64,000 nucleotides of DNA from Lacticaseibacillus suilingensis (GCF_016861845.1 NZ_BOLV01000002.1:124001-188000), one strand, 5' to 3'; positions 36,691 to 44,921 are shown, counted from the stretch's first letter. Numbers and translations: made by a program. The notes: generated by a model not told the origin, from the letters alone.

Positions 36691-37668
36691 TTACCGCTCC
36701 GCACTGGGATCAGGATAAGTCTGGCCATTGGTTGGCCGGTAGAAGCGGCGGTTATCCATCCCGAATAACCGCTCGGTGAAGGTGCCGGGATCAACATGCT
36801 GATACGCCGTTGACAGCATATTGATGCTAGCATCCAGCTCATCGAGATCATGCAGAATCTGGGCTTCGAGCAGTTCTGGCCGGACTGGTGAGCCATACTC
36901 TAGCAAGCCGTGATGGGACAAAATCATATGCCGTAGCATGATCATATCTTCCGCATGGATGTCGATTTTCAGACTTTGAGCGGCTTCGACGATAGCTTCA
37001 TCCACTAGGACAATATGGCCAATCATATTACCTTCCATGGTGTACTCGGTCGATACCGGCCCAGTAAGCTCCATAGTTTTGCCTAAATCATGCAAAATCG
37101 CGCCGGCATACAGCAGCGACTTGTTGACCTGGCTGTATTGGCCGGCCACGCTTTTGGCCAGGCGCAAAATGCTCAACGTGTGAAACGCCAAGCCGCCAGC
37201 AAAGGCATGGTGATTAGACTTGGCCGCCGGATACGTCAGAAACTGCTGCTTGTGATCAGCCAGCAGCCGCCGCACAATGCGATTCCAGTTGGCATTGGTG
37301 ATTTGGAAGATAAAGTCATTCAGCTCTTCTCCCATATCAGCCTGGCTTTCTGGGGCATGTTCGACAAAGTTGGCGGGATCATTGCCTTCTTCCTGCGTTG
37401 CCAGACGCAAGGTATAGATTTTCAGTTGCGGCTTGCCTTGGTACAGCTCGCGCTTCCCCGACAGCAGCACCACCACGCCTGGCTGGTATTGGGCAATGTC
37501 GTCTTCTGACGCGTCCCAAAACTTGGCGGTGATGTGGCCTGAAGGATCTTGGAATGTGAATGCGATGAACTTCTTGCCGTTTTTGGCGACGCGGACTTCA
37601 GCGCCTTTGACCAGCACCGGCAACTTCAGCTCGGCGCCATTGGCATAGTCGAAAATTTGTTTTGCCAT
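36691..37668 (-). CDS. yhaM: 3'-5' exoribonuclease YhaM
   Basis: 325-residue nuclease degrading RNA and single-stranded DNA from the 3' end. An N-terminal OB fold (about 10-95, with FIAFTFQDPSGHITAKFWD) is followed by an HD domain (HHAFAGGLAFHTLSI, ILHDLGKTMEL). Length is slightly above Bacillus YhaM. It is monocistronic, converging on prsA. Start ATG 37668 is preceded by AAGGGTAAACA. Confidence 0.93.
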   Translation of the reverse strand: MAKQIFDYANGAELKLPVLVKGAEVRVAKNGKKFIAFTFQDPSGHITAKFWDASEDDIAQYQPGVVVLLSGKRELYQGKPQLKIYTLRLATQEEGNDPANFVEHAPESQADMGEELNDFIFQITNANWNRIVRRLLADHKQQFLTYPAAKSNHHAFAGGLAFHTLSILRLAKSVAGQYSQVNKSLLYAGAILHDLGKTMELTGPVSTEYTMEGNMIGHIVLVDEAIVEAAQSLKIDIHAEDMIMLRHMILSHHGLLEYGSPVRPELLEAQILHDLDELDASINMLSTAYQHVDPGTFTERLFGMDNRRFYRPTNGQTYPDPSAER

Positions 37669-37721
37669 TGTTTACCCTTCCATCTGTGTGTCTGTTGCCT
37701 TTAGTGTACCAGTCTCGGCGC

Positions 37722-37755
37722 CAAAGCAAAAGAAGCGCCACCCTGGACGCTTCTT
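37722..37755 (-). terminator. Terminator of yheA
   Basis: AGAAGCG pairs with CGCTTCT across a ten-base loop, followed by TTTGCTTT on the minus strand. Confidence 0.75.
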
Positions 37756-37764
37756 GCTTGCTGC

Positions 37765-38133
37765 TTATTTCTCGGCTGGCGTGTCTGCGCCTTCGCCTTG
37801 ATAGATTTCGCTAATCGGTTGGGCAATGATGCGGTTGATGTCATCCATCACCGTAGACAAGCCTTGTTCTTTAGCCATCAAGTCCTTGATGGCGTCGATG
37901 TTTTGCATCTTTTCGGACAGGTCTTGAAGCGGCTTCACATCATCCTGGCTGATTTCCTGGCCTTGCATTTGCTTTTGTTGCAGCGTCATTTGCAGGTTTT
38001 GGAATTGCTGGAACAAGGCAAAGCCAACTGGATCAAGCTTGAGCATGTCGTAACTCTTTTTCAAGTCTTGGAATTGTTGGCTTTGCTTCAGATCAGCAGC
38101 CAGTTGATTAGCGGTATCGTATACGTTTGCCAT
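37765..38133 (-). CDS. yheA: YlbF/YheA family protein (UPF0342)
   Basis: 122-residue all-helical Gln-rich protein of the YlbF/YmcA/YheA superfamily. YlbF and YmcA associate with RNase Y in Bacillus; the role of YheA is undefined. The block LKQSQQFQDLKKSYDML and QQFQNLQMTLQQKQMQGQ are characteristic. A promoter lies at 38185-38213 (TTGCCC, 17, TACAAT). It is next to yhaM, as in many Firmicutes. Confidence 0.88.
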   Translation of the reverse strand: MANVYDTANQLAADLKQSQQFQDLKKSYDMLKLDPVGFALFQQFQNLQMTLQQKQMQGQEISQDDVKPLQDLSEKMQNIDAIKDLMAKEQGLSTVMDDINRIIAQPISEIYQGEGADTPAEK

Positions 38134-38184
38134 GAGGCACCTCTTTCAATTTTTATGAACCGGCGCAAGCGCCTTCGTCTTTCC

Positions 38185-38213
38185 ATTGTACCTGCCCAAG
38201 ATGGTTTGGGCAA
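38185..38213 (-). promoter_or_regulatory. Promoter of yheA
   Basis: TTGCCC (38208-38213), 17 bases, TACAAT (38185-38190) on the minus strand; GAAAGAGGTG follows before the ATG. Confidence 0.7.
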
Positions 38214-38245
38214 TTGTCATTCACCGCAGAGTTGATCATACGGTC

Positions 38246-38397
38246 GGGCCGGGTGCTTCCGCCGGTAAGGGCTGGAACGTGGTGGCCAGCGCTTTGAGCC
38301 TCTGCGAGTCTCAAAGTCGCGGCTTGTTCTAAGCCGGAAACCCGCCGGCTAAGAACAATTTCACCACTGAGCCCTTGCCGGCTCCAGCACCCGGCCC
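38246..38397. repeat. Family 1 multi-stem palindromic element, copy B
   Basis: 152 bp between yheA and the penicillin-binding protein gene. The outer stem GGGCCGGGTGCT/AGCACCCGGCCC is perfect yet differs from copies A and C. AAGGGCT/AGCCCTT replaces ATGGGCT/AGCCCAT. The third hairpin is TTGTTCTAAGCCGG/CCGGCTAAGAACAA, where A and C have AAC/GTT. The core between stems is nearly identical to copy A. Confidence 0.88.
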
Positions 38398-38485
38398 TAT
38401 GTTACGGTTTTCAGCTCATTTGACCGTGCGCTGGTAGCTGGTTAGAACCCACTAGCTGGCCAAGGAATCGAAGAACGGTCACAGG
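38398..38485. other. Gap after repeat copy B
   Basis: No gene or clear terminator. TGACCGT and ACGGTCA form a 7-bp inverted repeat separated by about 50 bases, downstream of the penicillin-binding protein gene. Confidence 0.35.
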
Positions 38486-40561
38486 CTAGTTAAACATCCC
38501 TTTGAGGCCGCTGAACCAATTCGAGACTGTGTCTTTGGCCTGCTCAACGCCGTTTTGGATGCCGCTTTGGATGTTGGACCAGACGTCGCCGCCGTCGCTG
38601 GTGGCTGGGGTCTGGAGGGTGGCGCGGGCTTTAGCGTCGGTGGTGTTGAATTTCGTTTGCGGCGTGTTCGGCAAGATATTACTCATTTCGAGTTTGAACA
38701 ACTTGGAAGCGCCTTGTCCTTGCTGGAGGTAGTGGCTGGCATTGGTATTGGCAAAGCCAGTCCAGGTGGCAACCACGATATCTGGCGTGTAACCAATCGC
38801 CCAAGAGTCCTCAGCACCTTTGCCGTTGCCCCAGCTGGCCGGAGTTTCCACCGTGCCGGTTTTCCCGGCAATGGTGTAGCCATATGGTTTCGCGTAAATC
38901 CCAGTACCTTCGTTGTAAACGCCGATCATCATGCTGGTCATTTCGGTGGCGACTGACTTTTTCATAATGCGCTTGCTGGTGGGCTCGTTGTCCACCACGG
39001 TGCGGCCGGTGGCATCCACAATTTTACGGATGAAATGCGTTTCCGGGAGCGTGCCGCCACTGGCGAAGGCGGCATAGGCCCGCGCCAGTTGCAACGGTGA
39101 ATAGCCGGTGGAGATGCCGCCAAGGACCGAGCCCAGTTGGACCTTATCTTTATCGGCTAGCGTTAAGCCAAAGCGAGACAGGCTGGCCACCCCTTTGCTC
39201 AGGCCAATTTTGTCCATTAACCACACTGCCGGCGCGTTGGTTGAAAGCGCGAGCGCTTGATACATCGGCATCTGGCCGCGGTAAATGCCATCTTCGTTGG
39301 TTGGCGTGTAGTGATCTTTACCGTAGCTGAGTTTTTTATCGGTGAGTTCACTGTCATACGAGTAGCCATTCTCCAGCGCCGGTGTGTAGGCCATCAGTGG
39401 CTTTAGCGTCGAGCCAGGCTGGCGCTGCAGCTGCGTGGCGTAGTTGAAGCCTAAGTACACATGCGGCCCCCGCGAACCGACCACGGCCAGCACCCCGCCG
39501 GTATTGGGATCCACCGCCACTGAAGCGGCCTGCGCCTTGGTGCCGTCTGCGGCATTGCTTGGGAACACATAGCCAGCGTCAAAGGCGGCCTGCATCTTGG
39601 TTTGGTAGGTGGTATCTAAGGTCGTGTAGATGCGGTAGCCTTTGTTGACGATGTCGTCTTGACTGATGCCGTCTTCCTTGTAGGCCTCGGTGATGACCGC
39701 ATCGACAAAATAAGGATATTTTTGCTGATTATCGGCGGTATAAGTATCTTTCAACGTGAGGCCAGTATTCTTCGCCGCGTTGACTTGCGCTGCGGTCAGT
39801 TTGCCGGTTTCTTGCTCCAAACTGAGCACCAAATTACGCCGGGAAATGGCGTTATCCATGTGATCGATTGGATTATAAAAACTTGGACTGCGGAGCATCG
39901 CGGCGAGCGTCGCCCCTTCGCCGGCGGTCAAAGCCGAGGCGGATTTGCCAAAGTAACGCTTGGAGGCGTCCTCCACCCCCCAGACCCCATTGCCGAAATA
40001 GGCGTTGTTGAGGTACATCGTCAAGATGTCTTTTTTAGAGTAAACTCGAGTCAGCTGCACGGCGAGGAAGATTTCCTGCCCTTTGCGTAAGAAGGTTTGT
40101 TTTTGCGACAGCAAGGTGTTTTTCGCCAGCTGCTGGGTAATGGTGGAACCGCCGCCGGTGATTTGACCGCGGTTGATGACAAGGTGCACCAGTGCCCGCA
40201 AAATACCCTTAATGTCAAAGCCCCAGTTGGAATAAAAGCTGCGGTCTTCCGTGGCAATCACGGCGTTTTGGACGTTGACAGAAATGTGATCGAGATCAAC
40301 GTAGGTCCCTTTTTGCCCATAGAACGTGCCCGCCACTTGATTTTTGTTGTCGTAATAAGTGGTTTTGGTCAGCATCGTGCTTTTGATTTCTTGCACATTC
40401 GCCGTCTTGGCCTTGTAAGTAAACCAGGTAGACAGCAGTAAGGTAGCCAGCAAGCCGAGAAAAATGACCCAGCGGATCACCTGAAAGCGGCGGAAGAACC
40501 ACTTAATCGCCTGCCAGGCTTTGCTCATCGCCGTTTTAAAGGCGGAGTCGCTATTTTTCAT
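38486..40561 (-). CDS. pbp2A: Class A penicillin-binding protein (PBP2A-like)
   Basis: Bifunctional peptidoglycan synthase of 691 residues. One transmembrane helix (about 30-48) anchors it. The glycosyltransferase domain has catalytic E105 in ATEDRSFY and GGSTITQQLAKN. The transpeptidase has S384 in GSTLKP, S440-T-N and K567-T-G. A Thr/Ser-rich tail follows. The frame opens at 40603, but ATG 40561 follows AAAGGGGG and starts MKNSDSAFK. A terminator-like hairpin sits immediately upstream of the ribosome-binding site, so leader control is possible. Confidence 0.93.
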   Translation of the reverse strand: MKNSDSAFKTAMSKAWQAIKWFFRRFQVIRWVIFLGLLATLLLSTWFTYKAKTANVQEIKSTMLTKTTYYDNKNQVAGTFYGQKGTYVDLDHISVNVQNAVIATEDRSFYSNWGFDIKGILRALVHLVINRGQITGGGSTITQQLAKNTLLSQKQTFLRKGQEIFLAVQLTRVYSKKDILTMYLNNAYFGNGVWGVEDASKRYFGKSASALTAGEGATLAAMLRSPSFYNPIDHMDNAISRRNLVLSLEQETGKLTAAQVNAAKNTGLTLKDTYTADNQQKYPYFVDAVITEAYKEDGISQDDIVNKGYRIYTTLDTTYQTKMQAAFDAGYVFPSNAADGTKAQAASVAVDPNTGGVLAVVGSRGPHVYLGFNYATQLQRQPGSTLKPLMAYTPALENGYSYDSELTDKKLSYGKDHYTPTNEDGIYRGQMPMYQALALSTNAPAVWLMDKIGLSKGVASLSRFGLTLADKDKVQLGSVLGGISTGYSPLQLARAYAAFASGGTLPETHFIRKIVDATGRTVVDNEPTSKRIMKKSVATEMTSMMIGVYNEGTGIYAKPYGYTIAGKTGTVETPASWGNGKGAEDSWAIGYTPDIVVATWTGFANTNASHYLQQGQGASKLFKLEMSNILPNTPQTKFNTTDAKARATLQTPATSDGGDVWSNIQSGIQNGVEQAKDTVSNWFSGLKGMFN

Positions 40562-40578
40562 GATGCTGCCCCCTTTCT

Positions 40579-40603
40579 CAAAAAAATGACGCAACTGCGT
40601 CAT
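40579..40603 (-). promoter_or_regulatory. Hairpin with T-run in the PBP gene leader
   Basis: ATGACGCA-GT-TGCGTCAT on the minus strand followed by TTTTTTGAG, lying between the candidate -10 (TAAAAT near 40618) and the AAAGGGGG site. It resembles a compact attenuator; it could also be an operator. Confidence 0.5.
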
Positions 40604-40683
40604 AGCTGTGATTATTTTAGCATATCCTGCCTCGCGCTCTGTCCGCCTTCCGTCCGATTTTAGAATTTCTATAAGGAGCTGTC

Positions 40684-41514
40684 ATGCCAGAATTCGAGTT
40701 TCATCTGCTTGCGTCCGCGCAGCCCAGTGTACGTGCACTACTCACCGCCCTTCAGCTGCCCAAAAAGTGGCAAGCCCATCTTCGCCTGACTGAAGGGGTG
40801 CTGATTGCCGGCCAGTATCGGCCCTTCAATCAGCCGGTCATGGCTGGGGAGCCGGTCACCTTGCAGTTTGACGCGCCAGCGCCGCTGTATCAGCCTGAAC
40901 TGGGCAAACTGGCCATCGCGTATGAAGATGCCAGCGTCATTGTGGTGGACAAACCTGCCGGCATGAAGCCCCATCCCAATCAACCCGATGAAACCGGGAC
41001 TTTAATGAATCTGGTGGCCGGGTACTTAGCGCCAAAGCCGGCGTACATCACTCATCGGTTGGACATGGCCACCAGCGGCTTAATGCTGATTGCCAAAGAT
41101 CCACTCAGCCAGGCCATCTTGAATCAGCAATTGGCCACTAAAACCATGGCCCGCCGCTACCAAGCCCTCGTGCCGCGCGGCATTGCCGCCAGTGGCGACA
41201 TCGCCTTGCCGATTGGCTTAGACCCCAACGACAAGCGCAAACGCATGGTGCGGGCAGACGGCTTGCCTGCGTTCACGCATTTTGAGCGGCTTGAGGAAAC
41301 TGCCAGCAGCAGCCGGGTCCTGCTGACGCTGGGCACCGGCCGCACCCACCAGCTGCGCGTACACTTAGCCGCCATTGGCTATCCCATTATCGGCGACCCG
41401 CTGTACGCCCCAGCATCCACAGCGGAGCGGCTGATGCTCCATGCGACCAGCCTAACGTGGCGGCAGCCCCTCACCGGACAGCCGCTGACGGCCACTGCTA
41501 TGGCGCCCTTTTAA
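40684..41514 (+). CDS. RluA-family pseudouridine synthase
   Basis: 276-residue enzyme isomerising uridine in rRNA or tRNA. The catalytic aspartate is in HRLDMATSGLML, followed by RTHQLRVHLA and GDPLY, the RluA family motifs. A short degenerate S4-like N-terminus (about 1-75) precedes the catalytic domain. The target cannot be told; it belongs to the RluD/YjbO group. AAGGAGCTGTC precedes the ATG. It is divergent from the penicillin-binding protein gene. Confidence 0.92.
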   Translation: MPEFEFHLLASAQPSVRALLTALQLPKKWQAHLRLTEGVLIAGQYRPFNQPVMAGEPVTLQFDAPAPLYQPELGKLAIAYEDASVIVVDKPAGMKPHPNQPDETGTLMNLVAGYLAPKPAYITHRLDMATSGLMLIAKDPLSQAILNQQLATKTMARRYQALVPRGIAASGDIALPIGLDPNDKRKRMVRADGLPAFTHFERLEETASSSRVLLTLGTGRTHQLRVHLAAIGYPIIGDPLYAPASTAERLMLHATSLTWRQPLTGQPLTATAMAPF

Positions 41515-41526
41515 CTGCAACAGCGC

Positions 41527-41687
41527 CTGAGACGTCACTATAGTAAAGAGGACCACCACTATTCCAGGATAGTACGAGCCAAAATGCGACGCCCTAGCCG
41601 TATAAGCCCAACGGCCTGCAAAACCTAAGTTCAGGTTTCACAGGCCGTTGGGCTTATACTCTGGGCTAAAACCGCATTTTGTCTCAG
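41527..41687. repeat. Large imperfect palindrome between convergent genes
   Basis: Nested pairs are CTGAGAC/GTCTCAG (41527 and 41681), AAAATGCG/CGCATTTT (41581 and 41673), an 18-bp perfect stem TATAAGCCCAACGGCCTG with its complement (41601-41618 and 41641-41658), and AACCT/AGGTT at the tip. A 47-base segment is unpaired on the left side only. There is no terminal T-run, so it is a poor textbook terminator, although its position between pseudouridine synthase and argR would suit one. Confidence 0.75.
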
Positions 41688-41698
41688 TCTCTTCTTGT

Positions 41699-42154
41699 TT
41701 AATCGACAAACGCGCGATGATAAGCGGCATTGAACCACTCGGCGCTTTCAACGTCAGGGCTGATCACCACGATCGTGTCATGGCCAGCAATGGTGCCAAC
41801 GACTTGGGGAAAACTGATGCCGTCAATGATGGCGGCCATCAGATTACCATTCGAAGGCAGCGTCTTGATGACGTTCATGAATTGGACTTGCGTGATCGAC
41901 AACCCTACCTCTTGCACGGAATTACTAAGGCGCTCCAGTTGGGAAGCAGAATCGCCGCGAAAAACCGTGTACCGCAGATTGCCGGTCGCGTCTTGCGCCT
42001 TCACCACCCGCATTTCGCGAATGTCACGGGAAATCGTCGCTTGCGTCGCGTCGATCCCAGCGCGTTTCAATTCAGCCAGCAGCTCCTCTTGAGTGCCAAT
42101 CGGCTTTTGGTTAATGATTTTGGCCATTAAACTTTGCCGCTCTGTCTTATTCAT
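41699..42154 (-). CDS. argR: Arginine repressor ArgR
   Basis: 151-residue regulator of arginine metabolism. The N-terminal winged helix contains TQEELLAELKRAGIDATQATISRDIREM, and the C-terminal hexamerisation/arginine-binding domain has GTIAGHDTIVVISP with the GTIAGDDT-like motif changed to GTIAGHDT. It is 17 bases after argS on the same strand. Lactobacilli often carry two ArgR-type proteins, and this one next to argS may respond to arginyl-tRNA supply; that is inference. Confidence 0.94.
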   Translation of the reverse strand: MNKTERQSLMAKIINQKPIGTQEELLAELKRAGIDATQATISRDIREMRVVKAQDATGNLRYTVFRGDSASQLERLSNSVQEVGLSITQVQFMNVIKTLPSNGNLMAAIIDGISFPQVVGTIAGHDTIVVISPDVESAEWFNAAYHRAFVD

Positions 42155-42171
42155 CTTCGCTGCCTCCTTGG

Positions 42172-43860
42172 TTACATTTCGGCTGGGGCACCAACGCCGA
42201 GCAGATGCAAGGCATCTGTCAGCACGGTCGACACTGCTTGGACCATGGCCAACCGCGCCGGTAATTCGGCGTCGTCAACCAAGACTTTGACGTTGGCGTA
42301 ATATTGATTGAACGCCTTGGCGAGCTTCAAAGCGTACTTGGCAATCACGGAAGGTTCGTAAGCCTTGAGCGCCCGGGCAATCACCGCTGGATAATCGGCC
42401 AAAGCTTTCAGCACCGGCCAAGCCGCGGGATCCGTCAACGCCACTTCAGCGGCCGGGTCCTGACTGCTCTTCTTTAAGATGCTGTTGGCTCGCGCATTGG
42501 TGTACTGAACGTAAGGCCCGGTTTCGCCTTCAAAGCGCACGACTTCTTCCAAGTTGAAGTCGAAGTTGTCCAACCGTTCATTCTTCAGATCATGGAAAAT
42601 CACCGCGCCGACGCCGACTTCATGGGCGACCTGGTCAGCATTGGCCAGATCCGGATGCTTCTCGGCAATCTGAGCTTTGGCTAAGCCCACGGCGTCTTTC
42701 AGCACCTGCTCCAGCAAAATGATATTGCCTTTCCGGGTGGACAACTTCTTGCCGCCAGAGGTAATCAACCCAAACGGAATATGGTGAATATTGTCGGCCC
42801 AATCATCGCCCATTTCCTTCAGCACCGCTTTGAGCTGTTGGAAGTGTTCGCGTTGTTCATTCCCGACCACATACAAGCTTTGGACAAAATTGTAATTGTC
42901 ATGCCGGTAAATCGCCGCCGCCAAATCCCGGGTCATGTACAAGGTGGCGCCGTCGGATTTGCGAATCAACGCTGGGTTCAAGTCGTACTTACTCAAGTCG
43001 ACAATTTCGGCGCCTTGGCTTTCCTTGAGCAGCCCCTTGGCTTCAAGTTCATCAGTCACCGCGTCCATCTTATCGTTGTAGAACGCTTCGCCTTTGTAAG
43101 AATCAAATTCGATACCGAGTTCGGCATAGATGCGATTGAATTCTTTCAGCGATTCTTCACGGAACCAAGACCACAGCTTGTAGACTTCTTGGTCACCATC
43201 TTCCAGCTGCTTGAACACTTGCCGCGCTTCGTCATCCAATTCGGGATGCTTTTCCGCTTCCTCGTGGAACTGGACGTAGTATTGCACAAGGTAGTGAATC
43301 GGGTCCTTCTTCACATCGGCTTCAGAGCCCCACTTGCGGTAGGCCACAATCAGCTTCCCAAATTGCGTGCCCCAATCGCCGAGGTGATTGATTTTAATTG
43401 GGCTGTAGCCGGTTTTTTTCAGGATGTTGGCTAAGGCATTCCCAATCACAGTGGACCGCAGATGGCCCATGCTCATAGGCTTGGCGATGTTCGGGCTGGA
43501 CATGTCGATGGGCACATTGCCGGTGCCCAGGGTTTGTTCGCCGTAATGGGCTGGGTCGGCCGCGATGGTGGTCAAAATGCTGTTAGCAAAGCTGATTTTA
43601 TCGAGGAAGAAGTTGACATAGCCGCCCACGACTTCAACTTTTTCAAACGGCGTCGCGTCGATTTGAGCCACCAGATCTGTCGCAATCATTTTAGGCGCCT
43701 TGCGGAATACTTTGGCTAAGGCAAAGGTTGGGAAGGCATAGTCTCCCATGGCGTTGGTTTTAGGCGTTTCCACCAAGTTCGAAATTTCTGCCGGTGTGAG
43801 TTGATCGCCAATGGCTTGATGCAAGGCGTCAACGACTTGTTGTTTAAAATCCATGTTCAT
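42172..43860 (-). CDS. argS: Arginyl-tRNA synthetase
   Basis: Class I synthetase of 562 residues. SPNIAKPMSMGHLRS carries the HIGH-type motif and KKLSTRKG the KMSKS-type motif; the C-terminal anticodon domain (GPYVQYTNARA onward) is intact. Two ATGs, 43860 and 43854, lie near GAAAGGATG; either could start. A T-box leader precedes the gene. argR follows immediately. Confidence 0.96.
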   Translation of the reverse strand: MNMDFKQQVVDALHQAIGDQLTPAEISNLVETPKTNAMGDYAFPTFALAKVFRKAPKMIATDLVAQIDATPFEKVEVVGGYVNFFLDKISFANSILTTIAADPAHYGEQTLGTGNVPIDMSSPNIAKPMSMGHLRSTVIGNALANILKKTGYSPIKINHLGDWGTQFGKLIVAYRKWGSEADVKKDPIHYLVQYYVQFHEEAEKHPELDDEARQVFKQLEDGDQEVYKLWSWFREESLKEFNRIYAELGIEFDSYKGEAFYNDKMDAVTDELEAKGLLKESQGAEIVDLSKYDLNPALIRKSDGATLYMTRDLAAAIYRHDNYNFVQSLYVVGNEQREHFQQLKAVLKEMGDDWADNIHHIPFGLITSGGKKLSTRKGNIILLEQVLKDAVGLAKAQIAEKHPDLANADQVAHEVGVGAVIFHDLKNERLDNFDFNLEEVVRFEGETGPYVQYTNARANSILKKSSQDPAAEVALTDPAAWPVLKALADYPAVIARALKAYEPSVIAKYALKLAKAFNQYYANVKVLVDDAELPARLAMVQAVSTVLTDALHLLGVGAPAEM

Positions 43861-43872
43861 TCATCCTTTCTA

Positions 43873-44062
43873 CAAAAAAACTCGTCACTTTCAAAACCAC
43901 TTTGAAAGAGACGAGTTTCCCCGCGGTACCACTCTTGTTGACAATAATGTCCACTCAATTGATTCAATTAGGCTCAAAAGCGCGCAGGCCCCTACCGCTA
44001 ACTGCTCACACTGCCCGCAGTCTCACTGAAAACGTCTGGGTGCCGTCCTCTTTCTCCATGCC
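43873..44062 (-). promoter_or_regulatory. T-box riboswitch of argS
   Basis: GAGTGGTACCGCGG (about 43919-43934) is a canonical T-box. The terminator AACTCGTC-CTTTCAAA/TTTGAAAG-GACGAG with seven Ts is at 43874-43917. Upstream about 110 bases could form stem I. No promoter is evident between the tRNA-Gly terminator and this leader. Confidence 0.9.
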
Positions 44063-44064
44063 GA

Positions 44065-44094
44065 TAAAAAAGCTGGTACGCCTCCGCACCAGCC
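44065..44094 (-). terminator. Terminator of tRNA-Gly
   Basis: GCTGGT pairs with ACCAGC around ten bases, followed by TTTTTT on the minus strand, immediately after the tRNA. Confidence 0.85.
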
Positions 44095-44098
44095 TTGC

Positions 44099-44169
44099 AG
44101 CGGTTGACGAGAATCGAACTCGCGACGTCAGCTTGGGAAGCTGAAGTTTTACCACTAAACTACAACCGC
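44099..44169 (-). tRNA. tRNA-Gly (anticodon CCC)
   Basis: 71 bases fold as acceptor GCGGTTG/CAACCGC, D arm GTTT-AGTGGTA-AAAC, anticodon stem TCAGC/GCTGA with loop TTCCCAA giving anticodon CCC, and T arm GCGAG-TTCGAAT-CTCGT. The discriminator is T and CCA is not encoded. It reads GGG. A promoter precedes it at 44183-44211. Confidence 0.93.
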
Positions 44170-44182
44170 AACAACACGATTC

Positions 44183-44211
44183 AGTATACCGGCGCCACTA
44201 GAATTTTGCAA
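44183..44211 (-). promoter_or_regulatory. Promoter of tRNA-Gly
   Basis: TTGCAA (44206-44211), 17 bases, TATACT (44183-44188) on the minus strand, 14 bases before the tRNA 5' end. Confidence 0.8.
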
Positions 44212-44276
44212 GCGCGGGCCGCAAAAAAACCGTGAAAGTCGGGATTGATTATGAAAATGAGAGATTGAAAAGTGCA

Positions 44277-44304
44277 TTGCGATAGACTCTAACCATGTTA
44301 TAAT
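44277..44304 (+). promoter_or_regulatory. Promoter of the HicB-like gene
   Basis: TTGCGA, 16 bases, consensus TATAAT at 44299-44304, then GAGAGGA before the ATG at 44332. Confidence 0.7.
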
Positions 44305-44331
44305 GAAATCAAGATGAGAGGATGCGATTTT

Positions 44332-44712
44332 ATGGCGAAGGCCACGCGCCGTTATTTCTTTGCGGCCCGCAACGAGAAAAATGCCCATGGTTACACGATT
44401 CAATTCGTTAATATTCCCCAGCTCACGGCGCAAGGCGTTACTTATCAAGAAACGGTCTACTACGCCTACCGCGTCTTAGCCTCCTTTCTTCAGTCCTTAC
44501 CGAAAAATGCCGCCGCCTTGAAGGCCTATACGCTCAATACCATCCCCGACACCGATGATCCCAATGTGTTCTATTCGTTGGTCAGTGTGACTGAGGATTT
44601 CGATCCGCATCAAATGATGATGCATTTTACCTTGCCGCAAGCGCCACCCGATGAAATCAAACGCATGGCCGGCCAGCTAGCCCACTTAACTGGCACGGAG
44701 CCGACGCCATGA
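44332..44712 (+). CDS. HicB-like small protein
   Basis: 126 residues. The N-terminal 60 residues (RRYFFAARNEKNAHGYTIQFVNIPQLTAQGVT then a helix with YYAYRVLASFL) resemble the RNase-H-like fold of HicB antitoxins. No DNA-binding tail is recognised, and the C-terminal half is unfamiliar. No HicA-type toxin gene is adjacent, so this is not an evident toxin-antitoxin pair. ATG 44332 follows GAGAGGATGCG; a frame opens at 44314 but lacks a site. It overlaps the next small gene by four bases (ATGA). Confidence 0.75.
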   Translation: MAKATRRYFFAARNEKNAHGYTIQFVNIPQLTAQGVTYQETVYYAYRVLASFLQSLPKNAAALKAYTLNTIPDTDDPNVFYSLVSVTEDFDPHQMMMHFTLPQAPPDEIKRMAGQLAHLTGTEPTP

Positions 44713-44885
44713 TCGGCCGCCTGACGCTAGGCCTGTTTCTTGGTGGCATCGTGGTCGCAGCAGGCGGGTTGATTGCCTGGCTGGTGGTGATGCTCCGCGG
44801 CCATGAGCCAAAATGGTCCAAACGGCTGACGCTAACGGCAGCTGGCATCGCGATTGCGGCACTATTTTTGAATTCATTGACCTAG
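44709..44885 (+). CDS. 58-residue two-helix membrane protein
   Basis: Short frame starting MIGRLTLGLFLGGI. Residues about 5-29 and 41-57 are hydrophobic and likely transmembrane, joined by a charged loop RGHEPKWSKR. Not recognised. Its ATG overlaps the stop of the HicB-like gene (ATGA), so it is translationally coupled to it. The coupling and the clean hydrophobic pattern argue that it is real. Confidence 0.7.
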   Translation: MIGRLTLGLFLGGIVVAAGGLIAWLVVMLRGHEPKWSKRLTLTAAGIAIAALFLNSLT

Positions 44886-44921
44886 TCGACGCTGTGTCGG
44901 CTATTTTTATGGCAAGAGGTC

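Noticed and set aside
44332-44885. Classical HicAB toxin-antitoxin pair
   Set aside because: No HicA-like double-stranded RNA-binding frame lies on either side; the partner is a membrane peptide.
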